A program made the translations under genes and the position numbers. The notes beneath the pieces were generated by a model. That model worked only from the letters and a program-made list of their open reading frames with translations. It made no database searches and was not told the DNA's origin. Positions 53,301 to 61,909 of a stretch of DNA of 64,000 nt are shown one piece after another. Numbering within the stretch: the stretch's first letter is position 1; each line of letters starts with the position of its first letter. The stretch spans positions 1-64,000 of the forward strand of contig JAJEBK010000028.1 in assembly GCA_022823945.1 (NCBI GenBank). The letters are read 5' to 3'. This DNA comes from Anaerolineae bacterium (GTDB taxonomy: Bacteria; Chloroflexota; Anaerolineae; Aggregatilineales; Phototrophicaceae).

Positions 53301-53398
53301 TGGCAGGTGCTTGCATGAATGCGATAGTGCGCGCGCAGAATCTCGCGGGCATCGGCGCTATCGAAGGGCGGACGTGTGTTTTCTTGCATCATGAGCAT
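50360..53398 (-). CDS. three-domain protein: APH-type kinase, M23 peptidase fold, class III aminotransferase
   Basis: A 1012-residue fusion. Residues about 15-330 are an aminoglycoside-phosphotransferase/choline-kinase-like domain with [12 protein letters not shown] (Brenner-type loop, Asp207) and FLDLGDM. Residues about 420-560 are a LytM/M23 domain with His437 and Asp441 (HLGVDLF) and His528-x-His530 (APHLHF), the complete zinc set. Residues about 600-1010 are a class III PLP aminotransferase with [16 protein letters not shown] (Asp820) and Lys850 (TMGKPIG). The last part resembles AGXT2-like phospho-lyases. The start is ATG 53398, chosen because AGAGGA lies 7 nt before it. A substrate passing from kinase to lyase is attractive but unproven. 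Confidence 0.9.
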   Translation of the reverse strand: MLMMQENTRPPFDSADAREILRAHYRIHASTCHELPAELDRNFHLQSADQGAFVLKIAHSSISENELDLQNQTLQHLRPLQLFPQIIPAADGQHSIHITAPGGALYRARLLRYIDGTPLRDFRPHIDALLADIGTRLGEVSAAMTTFDHAETRRDYRWNIANLPQVAQFATDLPTDKKALLDHFVRLYTDEALPDLTQLRGCFCYNDANDTNILVRADESNAPHVAGFLDLGDMTYAPVIADLAVALAYVMMDCARPLRQAIPLVASYHRAFPLQEREIGLLFPLVAARLCLSVCISWYQQRREPANRHLSISEDSAWRLLRQLREIHPRRAHYQFRAACGLPALPGASALRDWLRAQQFAPILGVELSAENSQLLDLGMQSDLLAQVPDLSDPAAWAAPLQIALRGKIGIGLYKEIRPIYLADMFAIAPHHRRTLHLGVDLFAAAGTPIYAPLCGIVRVVAEQTAPQDYGPMLIVEHQPLPGLRFYTLYGHLAGDALHRWQPGQSVAAGELLAHIGDHPRNGNWAPHLHFQLVADLLDLHDKVPGVCSPHESRFWTSLCPDPNLLLKLTHSTQPIKRDSPKQLLQRRRRTLNPALSLSYQRPLNIVRGHLHTLYDEQGQPFLDCVNNVAHVGHCHPRITAAATRQIAQLNTNTRYLHDTIIDYAERLSATLPERLSVCFFVNSGSEANELALRLAAAYSGGRDILVIDHAYHGHTSALIDISPYKFNGPGGRGKPAHVQVAQLPDGFRGSARGYDETAGDYYARSVAEQIAIIRARGGKLSAFFAEGILACGGQIPLPAGYLQRACALVRAAGGVCVADEVQTGFGRVGERFWAFELSGVVPDIVTMGKPIGNGHPLGAVVTTPEVAAAFHNGMEYFNTFGGNPVACAIGLEVLRVIDDESLQANARSVGAYWLEQLRALQETRPIIGDVRGAGLFLGIELVRSSLTLQPADWEAAYIAERMKAQGILVSTEGPLGNVLKLKPPIIFGREHVDRFVDVFREVLRDTILRVD

Positions 53399-53583
53399 GT
53401 GGGCGTCCTCTGGACCAACTGCCACAGTGTTTCACCCAGCCTGGAACAGAGCTGAGTCCGAGCAAGGTGTTAGCTGAACTCGCCGCGTTCGCTACTCCAC
53501 ATTGAGGCGGGCGACACAAGTGTCACCTCTGCGAACACCCTCAAAAAGTCCAACAAAGTAATGCAACAACATGAAGGAATGTC

Positions 53584-53650
53584 GTAGGGGCGACTCTTGA
53601 GTCGCCCACTACAGATTTCGAATCAGAATTGCATCGTTCTGTTTCACATA
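53584..53650. repeat. B-family inverted repeat with conserved flanks
   Basis: gtaggggcgactcttgagtcgcccac is followed by tacagatttcgaatcagaattgcatcgt, the same right flank as the copy at 16061. The left flank gcaacaacatgaaggaatgtc also matches. The second inverted hairpin is absent. Confidence 0.7.
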
Positions 53651-53682
53651 ATTTGCTTTGTGCTATTGCGGTCCAAGCGGGG

Positions 53683-54681
<999 letters not shown>

Positions 54682-54766
54682 GATGATTTCTCGTATTGAA
54701 CTCTCCAAAATTGACAATGCGCGGCATTGTAGCGCGTAGCTTTGCGCAGGGCGAATCCTGCTATCA

Positions 54767-54796
54767 TTGTCAAATCGCCAATAATCAGGGTATATT
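54767..54796 (+). promoter_or_regulatory. putative mazEF promoter
   Basis: TTGTCA (54767-54772), an 18-nt spacer and TATATT (54791-54796) lie 32 nt before the mazE start. An inverted pair attgacaat (54710) and attgtcaaat (54766) flanks the region and may be an operator. Confidence 0.55.
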
Positions 54797-54827
54797 GTTT
54801 CAACATTGGCTATACAGGAGGCAGATG

Positions 54828-55069
54828 ATGTTGACGACAGTTTCCAAATGGGGAACAGCCGCGCATTGCGTATCCCGAAGGCCATTGCGCTAGACGCTGG
54901 ATTGGATATCGGCGCTAAAGTAGAACTCAGTGTTGTCGACGGCGCATTGCATGTGGTTCCCACTAAAGAGCCACGATATACGCTGGAGGAATTGGTCGCG
55001 CAAATCACGCCTGAGAATCGGCACGACGAAATTGACTGGGGTCCACCGGTCGGTAAAGAGGTCTGGTAG
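54828..55069 (+). pseudogene. mazE: mazE-like AbrB-fold antitoxin with a one-base frameshift
   Basis: AGGAGG lies 6 nt before ATG 54828, which reads MLTTVSKWG, the normal MazE N-terminus. The frame then breaks in a four-G run (54850-54853) and stops. The neighbouring frame continues NSRALRIPKAIALDAGLDIG ... EIDWGPPVGKEVW, the rest of MazE, to TAG 55069. Adding one G restores MLTTVSKWGNSRALRIPK. A frame open from TTG 54806 covers the C-terminal part but gives a non-family N-terminus. So either the antitoxin is broken or the base run is mis-assembled. Intact MazE would bind DNA through its SpoVT/AbrB fold and neutralise MazF. Confidence 0.8.
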
Positions 55070-55401
55070 TGCCCAATATCCCAAACCGCGGGGATATTGT
55101 CTGGACAGATTTTGATCCGCAAGCGGGGCATGAACAAGCGGGTTCGCGCCCCGCTCTTGTGTTGTCTCGAGATATTTTCAACGACTCTTCAGGGTTGGCT
55201 ACCAGCTGTCCGATTATCGGGCGACAAAAGGGATATCCATTTGAAGTGCCGCTGCCTGCCGGATTGGAAATTTACGGCGTTGTGCTTGTCGATCAGATCC
55301 GGAGCATTGACTGGCGAGCCCGCGAAGTCAAATTCAAGGACAAAGCTCCCGAGTCGGTTCTCGTTGATGTCCTGGATCGGCTCGAAACGCTTTTAAAGTA
55401 G
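55069..55401 (+). CDS. mazF: MazF-family mRNA interferase toxin
   Basis: A 110-residue endoribonuclease toxin of the PemK/MazF family. The sequence RGDIVWTDFDPQAGHEQAGSRPALVLS is the family signature; CPIIGRQKGYPFEVPLP and VDQIRSIDWRAREVKF follow as expected. It starts at GTG 55069, sharing one base with the mazE stop (TAGTG), with AAAGAGG 8 nt upstream. The toxin frame is intact while mazE is shifted, a combination that should be harmful unless mazE is really intact, rescued by slippage, or supplied in trans. Confidence 0.92.
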   Translation: MPNIPNRGDIVWTDFDPQAGHEQAGSRPALVLSRDIFNDSSGLATSCPIIGRQKGYPFEVPLPAGLEIYGVVLVDQIRSIDWRAREVKFKDKAPESVLVDVLDRLETLLK

Positions 55402-55529
55402 ACCTATGGGCTTTTGTTAAGTTGCAGTCCCCCGCTCGCTAGTGTATTCTCCCCTCCAAATGAAACTATGACGATGAACTTGCCAGCTGTCGTAGCTAGC
55501 AAATCTCATATTCCCTGACGGAGACCAAC

Positions 55530-56522
55530 ATGTTCGACTGGACACACGACGAACTGCCGCAACCAAGCACCGACCTCGCCACGCTCGCCGCCAATATAGA
55601 CGAATTTGGCTATTGCCTGGTCAAAGACGCGTTGCAGCCCGACCAGTTGGCGCGCGCCCGTCAACGGCTGCTGGAACAAGCGGAAGCCGAGCTGCAAGCC
55701 GGGCAGGCTTTTGAAGATGGCGGTGCAAAACAGCAATGGGGCGAATTTACCGATGAGCAAGGCAAGATCCGCCGCGAGGCTTTTTCTGCGCGGTCTGGCG
55801 GCGTCAACCAGCGCGTCTGGGTCTTGATCAACAAAGGCGCTGTCTTCCGCGAGATGCTCTCGCAGCCACTGGTGCGTTCGGTGGTCGGGCATGTGCTGGG
55901 CGCGGATTACCTGCTTTCCAGCTTTGGCGCGAACATCGCCAAGCCCGGCGGCATCGCCATGAACCTGCACACCGACCAGTGGTGGATGCCCGAGCCTATC
56001 CACAGACGCCCCAACCCCGTGCCGGCCGGTTCATTAACGCGCGAGCTTTCCAACCGCGTCGATGATGTGCCGGCCATGATCGCGCCGCCCGTTGTCGTCA
56101 ATGTGATGTGGATGCTCAATGACTTCACCGAAGCCAACGGCGCGACTCGCCTCGTGCCACGCAGCCACCTCGCCGGCAAGCGCCCCGACAAAGACCGCGA
56201 CAAAGATGTCGTCAGCATTCCCGCCGCAGGCTCGGCAGGCAGCGCCATGCTCTTCGACGGGCGCATCTGGCATGGCACCGGCGCCAATGTCAGCGACGAG
56301 ATGCGCCTGGGATTGCTCACCACTTTTGTCGCGCCGCAATTCCGCACGCAGGTCAATTTCACCCTGGCGACCGCGCCCGAAGTCGTGGCGGAGGCAGATG
56401 ATGACCTGCTGGCGCTGCTGGGCTTCAAAATCTGGAATGCCTATGGGCGCATGGAAAGCCCGGTGGCGGGCACTGTGCGGCAAGGCGAGCGGACGCTGGG
56501 CGAGATGAAACCGACATCATAG
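55530..56522 (+). CDS. phytanoyl-CoA dioxygenase (PhyH)-family protein
   Basis: A 330-residue Fe(II)/2-oxoglutarate-dependent oxygenase of the PhyH family. The iron ligands are His147-x-Asp149 (NLHTDQWWMP) and His248 (IWHGTG), with Arg259 for 2-oxoglutarate. The N-terminal IDEFGYCLVKDALQPDQL is the usual PhyH opening. Bacterial members hydroxylate very diverse small molecules, so the substrate cannot be told. ACGGAGA precedes ATG 55530. It lies between mazF and a small minus-strand gene and is transcribed alone. Confidence 0.88.
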   Translation: MFDWTHDELPQPSTDLATLAANIDEFGYCLVKDALQPDQLARARQRLLEQAEAELQAGQAFEDGGAKQQWGEFTDEQGKIRREAFSARSGGVNQRVWVLINKGAVFREMLSQPLVRSVVGHVLGADYLLSSFGANIAKPGGIAMNLHTDQWWMPEPIHRRPNPVPAGSLTRELSNRVDDVPAMIAPPVVVNVMWMLNDFTEANGATRLVPRSHLAGKRPDKDRDKDVVSIPAAGSAGSAMLFDGRIWHGTGANVSDEMRLGLLTTFVAPQFRTQVNFTLATAPEVVAEADDDLLALLGFKIWNAYGRMESPVAGTVRQGERTLGEMKPTS

Positions 56523-56534
56523 GTTGCAGGGGCG

Positions 56535-56783
56535 TCAGTCATACACCCGTTGCAACGCCCAGCTATCCGTCAGCAAATCGTGATACACCACCAGCGCCAT
56601 GCCCGCCGCCAGCAGCTTGAAATAGTTGCGATGCGTGCGTGGTCCCCATCGGTTCCTGTCCAGATGCCAGCGCAGCGCGATCCGCTCCACTGGATGCCAG
56701 ACTCCGTTCCAGCGCAGCGCCGTCGGCAGTTCGCCTTGCGCCCGCACCGGCAGCTTCAATCCGTCTTTCCGCATGCGGCTCAT
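56535..56783 (-). CDS. small basic protein, DUF6504-like, under an SOS-like promoter
   Basis: An 82-residue basic, Trp/Arg-rich protein: LRWNGVWHPVERIALRWHLDRNRWG, then RNYFKLLAAGMALVVYHDLLTDSW. It ends ALQRVYD. The strand pattern and the YHD...W...RVYD ending resemble DUF6504-type proteins that occur next to translesion polymerases in some bacteria, but this is a weak match by eye. AAGGAGG lies 8 nt before ATG 56783 and only 2 nt before the ATG at 56789, so the inner ATG is chosen. A strong promoter containing a LexA-type palindrome lies about 100 nt upstream on the same strand. Confidence 0.65.
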   Translation of the reverse strand: MSRMRKDGLKLPVRAQGELPTALRWNGVWHPVERIALRWHLDRNRWGPRTHRNYFKLLAAGMALVVYHDLLTDSWALQRVYD

Positions 56784-56886
56784 GTACATTGCCTCCTTTT
56801 CATAGTGCAGTCCCGCGCAGCAAACCGCCGTCCAAGTTCGAGTGTCACAGCGCGTTCTTCATGTGCGCGAAAATGTCTATGCGCCC

Positions 56887-56915
56887 AGTATAGAACATAT
56901 ATTCTATATTGTCAA
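56887..56915 (-). promoter_or_regulatory. consensus promoter with LexA/SOS-like palindrome in the spacer
   Basis: On the minus strand TTGACA (56915-56910), exactly 17 nt, then TATACT (56892-56887). The spacer contains TAGAATATATGTTCTA (56906-56891), a palindrome with one mismatch that resembles the GAAC-N4-GTTC box of Gram-positive-type LexA. A repressor bound there would block the promoter of the small gene at 56535. Confidence 0.65.
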
Positions 56916-57029
56916 GGGTATACTGGGATTCGTCGTGGACAAATCCACTGCACAAATTGGGCAAGCCACCGCAGGACACGCTATGCTTTCCACTATGCCT
57001 CTGTGGCAAAGAAATTGCTGGAGACCATC

Positions 57030-58214
57030 ATGGTCCAAAAAACCGACAAGCTCGACCAAATCCACATCGGCAAACACGGGGCAGCCCCAATCGCCGCGCC
57101 CGGCTGGACTGCAAAAAGCCGCGACCGCGTCAAATTGGTCGACTGCGATGTCCACCACAACTTCCGCGAAGCCAGCGAGCTGCTGCCGTACCTGCCCAAG
57201 TTCTATCAAGAGCACCTGCTCGACCAGGGCTTGCACCTGCCCGGCGCGGGCTATGCCAACACGCCCTTCCGCCGCACCCGCCCCGACCTGAAAGACCCGC
57301 AACTGCAAGAGCGCGACTTCAACTTCTCGCTGGAATTCACGCAGAAAGAATTGCTCGACCGCTGGGGCATCGACTTCGCCCTGTTGACCGGGCCGCCGGT
57401 CTTTTATGCTTATGCTGGCTTGCCCGACCCCGACTGGGCGGCCGCGCTTTGCAGCGCCTTCAATGACTGGACGATCGACAATTGGCTGGGGCGCGACCCG
57501 CGCATCGTCAACGCCATCCTGGTCGCGCCCAACGACCCGGCGCTGGCTGTCCGCGAGATCCACCGCCTCGCCCATCGCGAAGATACTGTGGCGGTGATGA
57601 TGCCTATGCAGACGCCGCTGCCTTTTGGCAACCGCGCTTATCATCCTATCTGGGAAGCCTGCGCAGAACATGACCTGCCGGTCGTTTCTCACATCGGTGG
57701 CGCAAGCCCGGGCTCCACGCCCACCCCGGTCGGATTCCCCAGTTATTACATGGAATCGCGCATGACCCGCCCCAGCGTGGCTTCCGCCCAATCCGCCTCC
57801 TTGATCGTGGAAGGCGTGTTCGAGCGCTTCCCCAATCTGAAGTTCGCGATGACAGAAGTGCAGCAGATGTGGGCGGTGCCGCTGATGTGGCACATGGATG
57901 TCGATTGGAAGGCAATCGGCGACCAGACCCCCTGGCTGAAGCGCCTGCCCAGCGAGTACTTCCGCGAACACATCCGCATCGGCAGCCAGCCCATGCACGA
58001 GCCGCCACAGACCGAGCAGGTGTATCAGATGCTGGAGATGCTGCACGCCGATGAAACGCTGATATTTTGCAGCGACTTTCCGCACTTCGACTGGAATGAC
58101 CCGGTGACTGTGCTGCCGCGCCTGGATGAGCGCACGCATCGGCGCATCTTCGCCCAAAACGCGCTGGATTTGCTGCGCATCAGCGATGCCATGATCGAGC
58201 GAGCTTGCGCATGA
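57030..58214 (+). CDS. amidohydrolase 2 (ACMSD/decarboxylase-like) family protein
   Basis: A 394-residue metal-dependent hydrolase or decarboxylase of the amidohydrolase_2 family. VKLVDCDVHHNF carries the N-terminal metal segment, VVSHIGGASP a central His, and CSDFPHFDWNDP the C-terminal Asp with the FPH...D motif. Members include aromatic-acid decarboxylases and lactonases. The next gene is a Rieske ferredoxin overlapping by ATGA, and then an oxidoreductase, so the three probably act in one aromatic or cyclic-acid pathway. GGAGA lies 6-7 nt before ATG 57030; the long upstream extension of the frame crosses the SOS-like promoter and is rejected. A C-repeat piece forms part of the leader. Confidence 0.85.
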   Translation: MVQKTDKLDQIHIGKHGAAPIAAPGWTAKSRDRVKLVDCDVHHNFREASELLPYLPKFYQEHLLDQGLHLPGAGYANTPFRRTRPDLKDPQLQERDFNFSLEFTQKELLDRWGIDFALLTGPPVFYAYAGLPDPDWAAALCSAFNDWTIDNWLGRDPRIVNAILVAPNDPALAVREIHRLAHREDTVAVMMPMQTPLPFGNRAYHPIWEACAEHDLPVVSHIGGASPGSTPTPVGFPSYYMESRMTRPSVASAQSASLIVEGVFERFPNLKFAMTEVQQMWAVPLMWHMDVDWKAIGDQTPWLKRLPSEYFREHIRIGSQPMHEPPQTEQVYQMLEMLHADETLIFCSDFPHFDWNDPVTVLPRLDERTHRRIFAQNALDLLRISDAMIERACA

Positions 58215-58608
58215 GCGGCATCGTGGTCGGGCGGGCGGACGAGATCCGGCGGGCGGTCGCAAGATCGTCGTGCCTTTTCGCGGGCGGGCTGGCATCGGCA
58301 TCTTCAATATCGGCGGACGTTTCTATGCCTTGCGCAATATCTGCCCGCACAAACGCGGTCCCCTGTGCACGGGCGAAGTGGCTGGTCGTGGTACCGCGCA
58401 GACGCCACCCTCGGTCAGTGATAGCCACATCGACTACGAAAAAGACGGGCAAATTCTGCGCTGCCCCTGGCACGCCTGGCAATTCGATATCGCCAGCGGA
58501 CAATGCCTGGTCGACCCCACAGTGCGCGTCAAGACCTATCCCGTGCTGGTGGACGGCGATGACCTGGTCGTCGATGTCGATATCAGCGATTTGAGCCGCG
58601 AAAGATGA
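58211..58608 (+). CDS. Rieske [2Fe-2S] ferredoxin-type protein with N-terminal frameshift
   Basis: A Rieske electron-transfer protein of about 131 residues. Cluster ligands are in NICPHKRGPLC (Cys, His) and RCPWHAWQF (Cys, His), 37 residues apart. ATG 58211 overlaps the amidohydrolase stop (ATGA) and reads MSGIVVGRADEI, the usual kind of start. The frame then slips: at ATCCGGCGGG (58244-58253) one more C would give IPAGGRKIVVPFRG and join the two parts. Without it, only GTG 58270 onward is in frame (112 residues, missing the first strand). It may be a sequencing indel or a real lesion. Its stop overlaps the next gene's ATG. Confidence 0.8.
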
Positions 58609-59657
58609 ATGCCCTGCCCAAGAATGACGCGCCGATTCGCCTGGGCGTCATCAGCTTTGCCCATGCCCATGTGCGCCTGTATTGCCAGGTGATCGCCGAC
58701 TACCCCGATGCGCAGGTCGTGGCGTGCTGGGACGATGACACAGCGCGCGGACAGCAATTCGCCACCCAATTCGGCCTGGAATGGCTGCCCGAGCTGGATG
58801 ACTTGCTGGCGCGGGATGATATTGATGCCGTCTTCATCGCCAGCCCGACGAACAAACACGCCGAGCACGCGATCGCCGCTGCGAAAGCCAGCAAACACAT
58901 CCTGCTGCAAAAGCCGATGGCGCTCACGCTGGCGGACTGCGATGCCATAATCGCCGCAGTGGACGAGGCGGGCGTGAAGTTCAGCCTCTGTTATCAGATG
59001 CGCTGCGATCCGGTCAACCAACAGATGAAAAAGCTGGTGGAAGCGGGCGCTGTTGGAGATATCGCTGTCGTGCGCCGCCGCCACGCCATCCCGCTGCTGC
59101 TGGACAAAAACTGGGCGGTCCCCGGCAACTGGCACATCGACCCCGAACAGAATATGGGCATGTTCATGGACGATGCCTCGCATGCCGCCGACTGGTTCTA
59201 TTGGATGCTGGGGGCACCGATCAGCGTCATGGCGGAGATCGACAATGTCATCACCCGGTCCGCGCCCGACGACAACGGCGTGGCGCTTTATCGCTTTCGC
59301 AAAGGCGAAATCGGCATCTTGCTCAATAGCTCGACGCAACTGGCTGCCGAAGCCACCACAGAAATTTATGGCAGCGCGGGCAGCATTCACCAGAATTATG
59401 GCGATGCCCCGTCCAGCCTGTTGCCCGCCGCTGGCAGCGCCCTCAAAGTATTCCGCGCCGGCGAGAGCGACTGGCAACGCTTCGACTTCCCGCTCGTGCC
59501 CCAGCGATCGCGCATTGAAGCGGTGCCGCGTCCATTGATCGATTACCTGAAAGGGGCAGGACCGCCCATCGCCACAGCCGAAGAAGGCCGAGTCTGCATC
59601 GAGATGATCCTGGGCGCATACCAATCGGCGCGCGAGGGACGGCGCGTGCATTTCTAA
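58605..59657 (+). CDS. Gfo/Idh/MocA-family oxidoreductase
   Basis: A 350-residue NAD(P)-dependent dehydrogenase. The fold's opening is altered: GVISFAHAHVRLY stands where the GxGxxG loop normally lies, and the EKP motif reads LLQKPMAL. FIASPTNKHAEHAI and MFMDDASHAADWFYWMLG (catalytic-His segment) fit the family. Substitution of the first cofactor glycines is seen in some members that still bind NAD. Translation is coupled to the Rieske gene (TGA within ATGA). It is the third gene of an amidohydrolase-Rieske-oxidoreductase operon. Confidence 0.85.
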   Translation: MNALPKNDAPIRLGVISFAHAHVRLYCQVIADYPDAQVVACWDDDTARGQQFATQFGLEWLPELDDLLARDDIDAVFIASPTNKHAEHAIAAAKASKHILLQKPMALTLADCDAIIAAVDEAGVKFSLCYQMRCDPVNQQMKKLVEAGAVGDIAVVRRRHAIPLLLDKNWAVPGNWHIDPEQNMGMFMDDASHAADWFYWMLGAPISVMAEIDNVITRSAPDDNGVALYRFRKGEIGILLNSSTQLAAEATTEIYGSAGSIHQNYGDAPSSLLPAAGSALKVFRAGESDWQRFDFPLVPQRSRIEAVPRPLIDYLKGAGPPIATAEEGRVCIEMILGAYQSAREGRRVHF

Positions 59658-59749
59658 CCCCCTCGGCCTTCGTAGCGCAACGCCTTTGCTGTATTCTCGA
59701 TAAACTCGATAGCAAGGGGAGTGCTGAATTAGTTGATATGGTGCTATAT

Positions 59750-59860
59750 CCCCCACCCCAAACCCCTCCCCCAAAATGAGGGAGGGGCTTACATTCTGCG
59801 GTATCGTTGGAAAAACTCCCCTTCCCTCGTTCTGGGGGCAAGGGGGCGGGGGATGGGGGC
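59750..59860. repeat. A-family palindromic repeat in a 332-nt gap
   Basis: The 59658-59989 gap contains cccccaccccaaacccctccccc...gggaggggcttac, then ctccccttccctcgttctggggg...gggggatgggggc. A truncated B end (atcgcccctac) follows at 59884-59894. A promoter lies at 59908-59936. No coding sequence is seen. Confidence 0.75.
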
Positions 59861-59907
59861 TTTTTGGTATATCTATAAATCAAATCGCCCCTACTCGCTC
59901 GGTTCAA

Positions 59908-59936
59908 TTGCATCGCGCACAGCGATTCGTTACACT
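59908..59936 (+). promoter_or_regulatory. promoter of the oligopeptide-type binding protein gene
   Basis: TTGCAT (59908-59913), a 17-nt spacer and TACACT (59931-59936) lie 54 nt before ATG 59990. Confidence 0.5.
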
Positions 59937-59989
59937 AAAATCGTTCGCTTTCTAATCGCAAATATCTATAACAAAAGGAGCTCAATCGC

Positions 59990-61561
59990 ATGAACCGCTT
60001 GTTGATCTGCCTTGCTCTGCTGGCGCTGCTGGCTGGCGCATTCACTAGCCTGGCGCAAGACGAAAAAGTGCTCGTCATCGGGCATTCCGAAGTAACTGAT
60101 TCCTACGATCCGGCACACGGCTTCACCCAGACCACCGGCATCGTCAACCACGCAGCCTACAGCCAGTTGGTCACCTTCCCCGATGCGGACGCCAGCGAAA
60201 TCTTGCCGCTGCTCGCCGATAGCTGGTCGATCTCCGAAGATGGACTGACCTATACCTTCATGCTGAATGCCGATGCGGTCTTCGCCAATGGCGATGATAT
60301 CGACAGCGACGATGTCGTCTTCAGCATCCAGCGCCTGCAAAATGTCAATGGCAACCCCAGCTTCCTTGCTGACCACATCGTCTCGGTCGAAGCGCACGAT
60401 GCCGACAGCGTCTCGATCACCCTGGACAATGTGCGCCCGTCCTTCTTGTCGGAGCTGACAAGCTATGCGTTCAGCATCGTCGATGCCGACTCGGTACGCG
60501 CCAATGGCGGCACAGATGCGATGGACGCCGCCACCACCGATGCCGCCGAAGACTTCATCAACGGTACGTCGCAGGGCAGCGGTCCCTATGTCATGTCGCT
60601 GTGGGAGCCGCAAGTCCGCACCGAGCTGGTGCGCAACGACAATTATTGGCGCGAGCAGCCCTACTTCGACCGCGTCATCATCATCAATATGCCAGAAGCC
60701 GCCACCCAAAAAGCGGCGTTGGAAAGTGGCGAGATCGACCTGGCGCTCGACCTCAGCGCCGACCAGATGGACAGCCTGCGCGAAAATCCGGATATCGCCG
60801 TCTACAGCGGTCCCAGCAATTACACCCACTTCGTGCTGATGAACGAAGACCCGGATGTCGGCGGACCGTTCAGCGAGCCGCTGGTGCAGCAGGCGGTCAA
60901 GTACGCGCTGGATTATGAAGGCTACCGCACGCTATGGGGTGGCGAGACACCCGGCACCAATATGTGGGTCGGCTTGTTCAGCGCCTTCCGCCAGGACCGC
61001 GCCTATGCCCGCGACCTCGACAAAGCGCGCGAGCTGCTGGCAGAAGCCGGCTATGGCGATGGCTTGGATGTCACCCTGCAATATCCCGACTTTTCGCTGG
61101 GCGGCGTCAACTTCAACACCAACGCCCAGAAAATCCAGGCCGACCTGGCTGAAGCCGGCATTAATGTGACGCTGGAGCCGGGCGAACTGCAAGTCTCGCT
61201 GGAGCAATACCGCAATGGCGAGCAGGGTTTTGCCTACTGGCTGTGGGGTCCGGATATTCTCGATCCGCTGGACTTCCTCAGCTTCATGCCCGGCGGCAAG
61301 GTGGCGAAAGAACGCACGAACTGGTTCTTTGATGATGTGCCTGCCGAAGTGCAAGACCTGATCATGGCGGCGCGCAGCACCAGCGATTCGGCTGCCCGGC
61401 TGGAGATCTTCACGGCGCTGCAAGAATGGAGCCAGGCGAACGCGCCCTATGCGCCCTTCAATGTGCCGCAGGTGCAGACAGCCTTCCGCGCCGACTTGCA
61501 GGGCTTCGTCTTCCATCCGCAGTGGCTGCTCGATGTGGCGATTTTGAGCCGCGGCATGTAG
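59990..61561 (+). CDS. ABC substrate-binding protein, family 5 (oligopeptide/dipeptide type)
   Basis: A 523-residue solute-binding protein of the DppA/OppA/NikA family. The signal peptide MNRLLICLALLALLAGAFTSLA lacks a lipobox. The mature part starts EKVLVIGHSEVTDSYDPAHG, then YSQLVTFPDADASEILPLLADSW, LTYTFML, SGPYVMSLWEPQ and RNDNYW, all typical of family 5. The ligand could be a peptide, nickel or an oligosaccharide. Partner permease and ATPase genes are not adjacent. AAAAGGAG precedes ATG 59990 by 8 nt. Confidence 0.93.
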   Translation: MNRLLICLALLALLAGAFTSLAQDEKVLVIGHSEVTDSYDPAHGFTQTTGIVNHAAYSQLVTFPDADASEILPLLADSWSISEDGLTYTFMLNADAVFANGDDIDSDDVVFSIQRLQNVNGNPSFLADHIVSVEAHDADSVSITLDNVRPSFLSELTSYAFSIVDADSVRANGGTDAMDAATTDAAEDFINGTSQGSGPYVMSLWEPQVRTELVRNDNYWREQPYFDRVIIINMPEAATQKAALESGEIDLALDLSADQMDSLRENPDIAVYSGPSNYTHFVLMNEDPDVGGPFSEPLVQQAVKYALDYEGYRTLWGGETPGTNMWVGLFSAFRQDRAYARDLDKARELLAEAGYGDGLDVTLQYPDFSLGGVNFNTNAQKIQADLAEAGINVTLEPGELQVSLEQYRNGEQGFAYWLWGPDILDPLDFLSFMPGGKVAKERTNWFFDDVPAEVQDLIMAARSTSDSAARLEIFTALQEWSQANAPYAPFNVPQVQTAFRADLQGFVFHPQWLLDVAILSRGM

Positions 61562-61608
61562 GTCGTACCTATTCCCGGTCCGCGAATCGGGCTGGGAGCT
61601 GGGAAAAA

Positions 61609-61635
61609 GGGGGCGAGGCGATGTCTTCGCCCCTG
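61609..61635. repeat. B-family repeat (degenerate)
   Basis: gggggcgaggcgatgtcttcgcccctg is an inverted repeat of the B type. It lies in the 348-nt gap between the binding-protein and carbamoyltransferase genes, before an A-type copy. Confidence 0.5.
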
Positions 61636-61676
61636 TCAAGACTTGTTCGCAATTGCCGACATGGCTATTGAGTCCG

Positions 61677-61810
61677 CCCCCATCCCCCGGCCCCTTCCCC
61701 CAGAACGAAGGAAGGGGAGCTAAGGCGTCCGAGTTTGGAGCAAGAAAGCCCCTCCCTCATTTTGGGTCGCGTAGACACAGACCGCCGGGGAGGGGTTTGG
61801 GGTGGGGGGA
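61677..61810. repeat. A-family palindromic repeat with foreign segment in one arm
   Basis: ccccatcccccggccccttccccc...ggaaggggagc is followed by gcccctccctcattttggg. The next bases, tcgcgtagacacagaccgcc, interrupt the arm before ggggaggggtttggggtgggggg. All other copies lack this segment. The 61562-61909 gap otherwise holds only a B repeat and a possible TACAAT -10 box at 61849-61854. Confidence 0.7.
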
Positions 61811-61909
61811 TTTGCGCGCTGTGTAGTTTCAAATTGCCGCCTATCTTGTACAATCGGCGCTTGATGGGCGGCTTGTTTTTTCGCCCGGCTAGGGAAGGGA
61901 CGGCAGCGC

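Noticed and set aside
56550-57029. 160-codon N-terminal extension of the amidohydrolase gene
   Set aside because: It runs antisense through the small minus-strand gene and its promoter. ATG 57030 has a ribosome site and begins the conserved protein.
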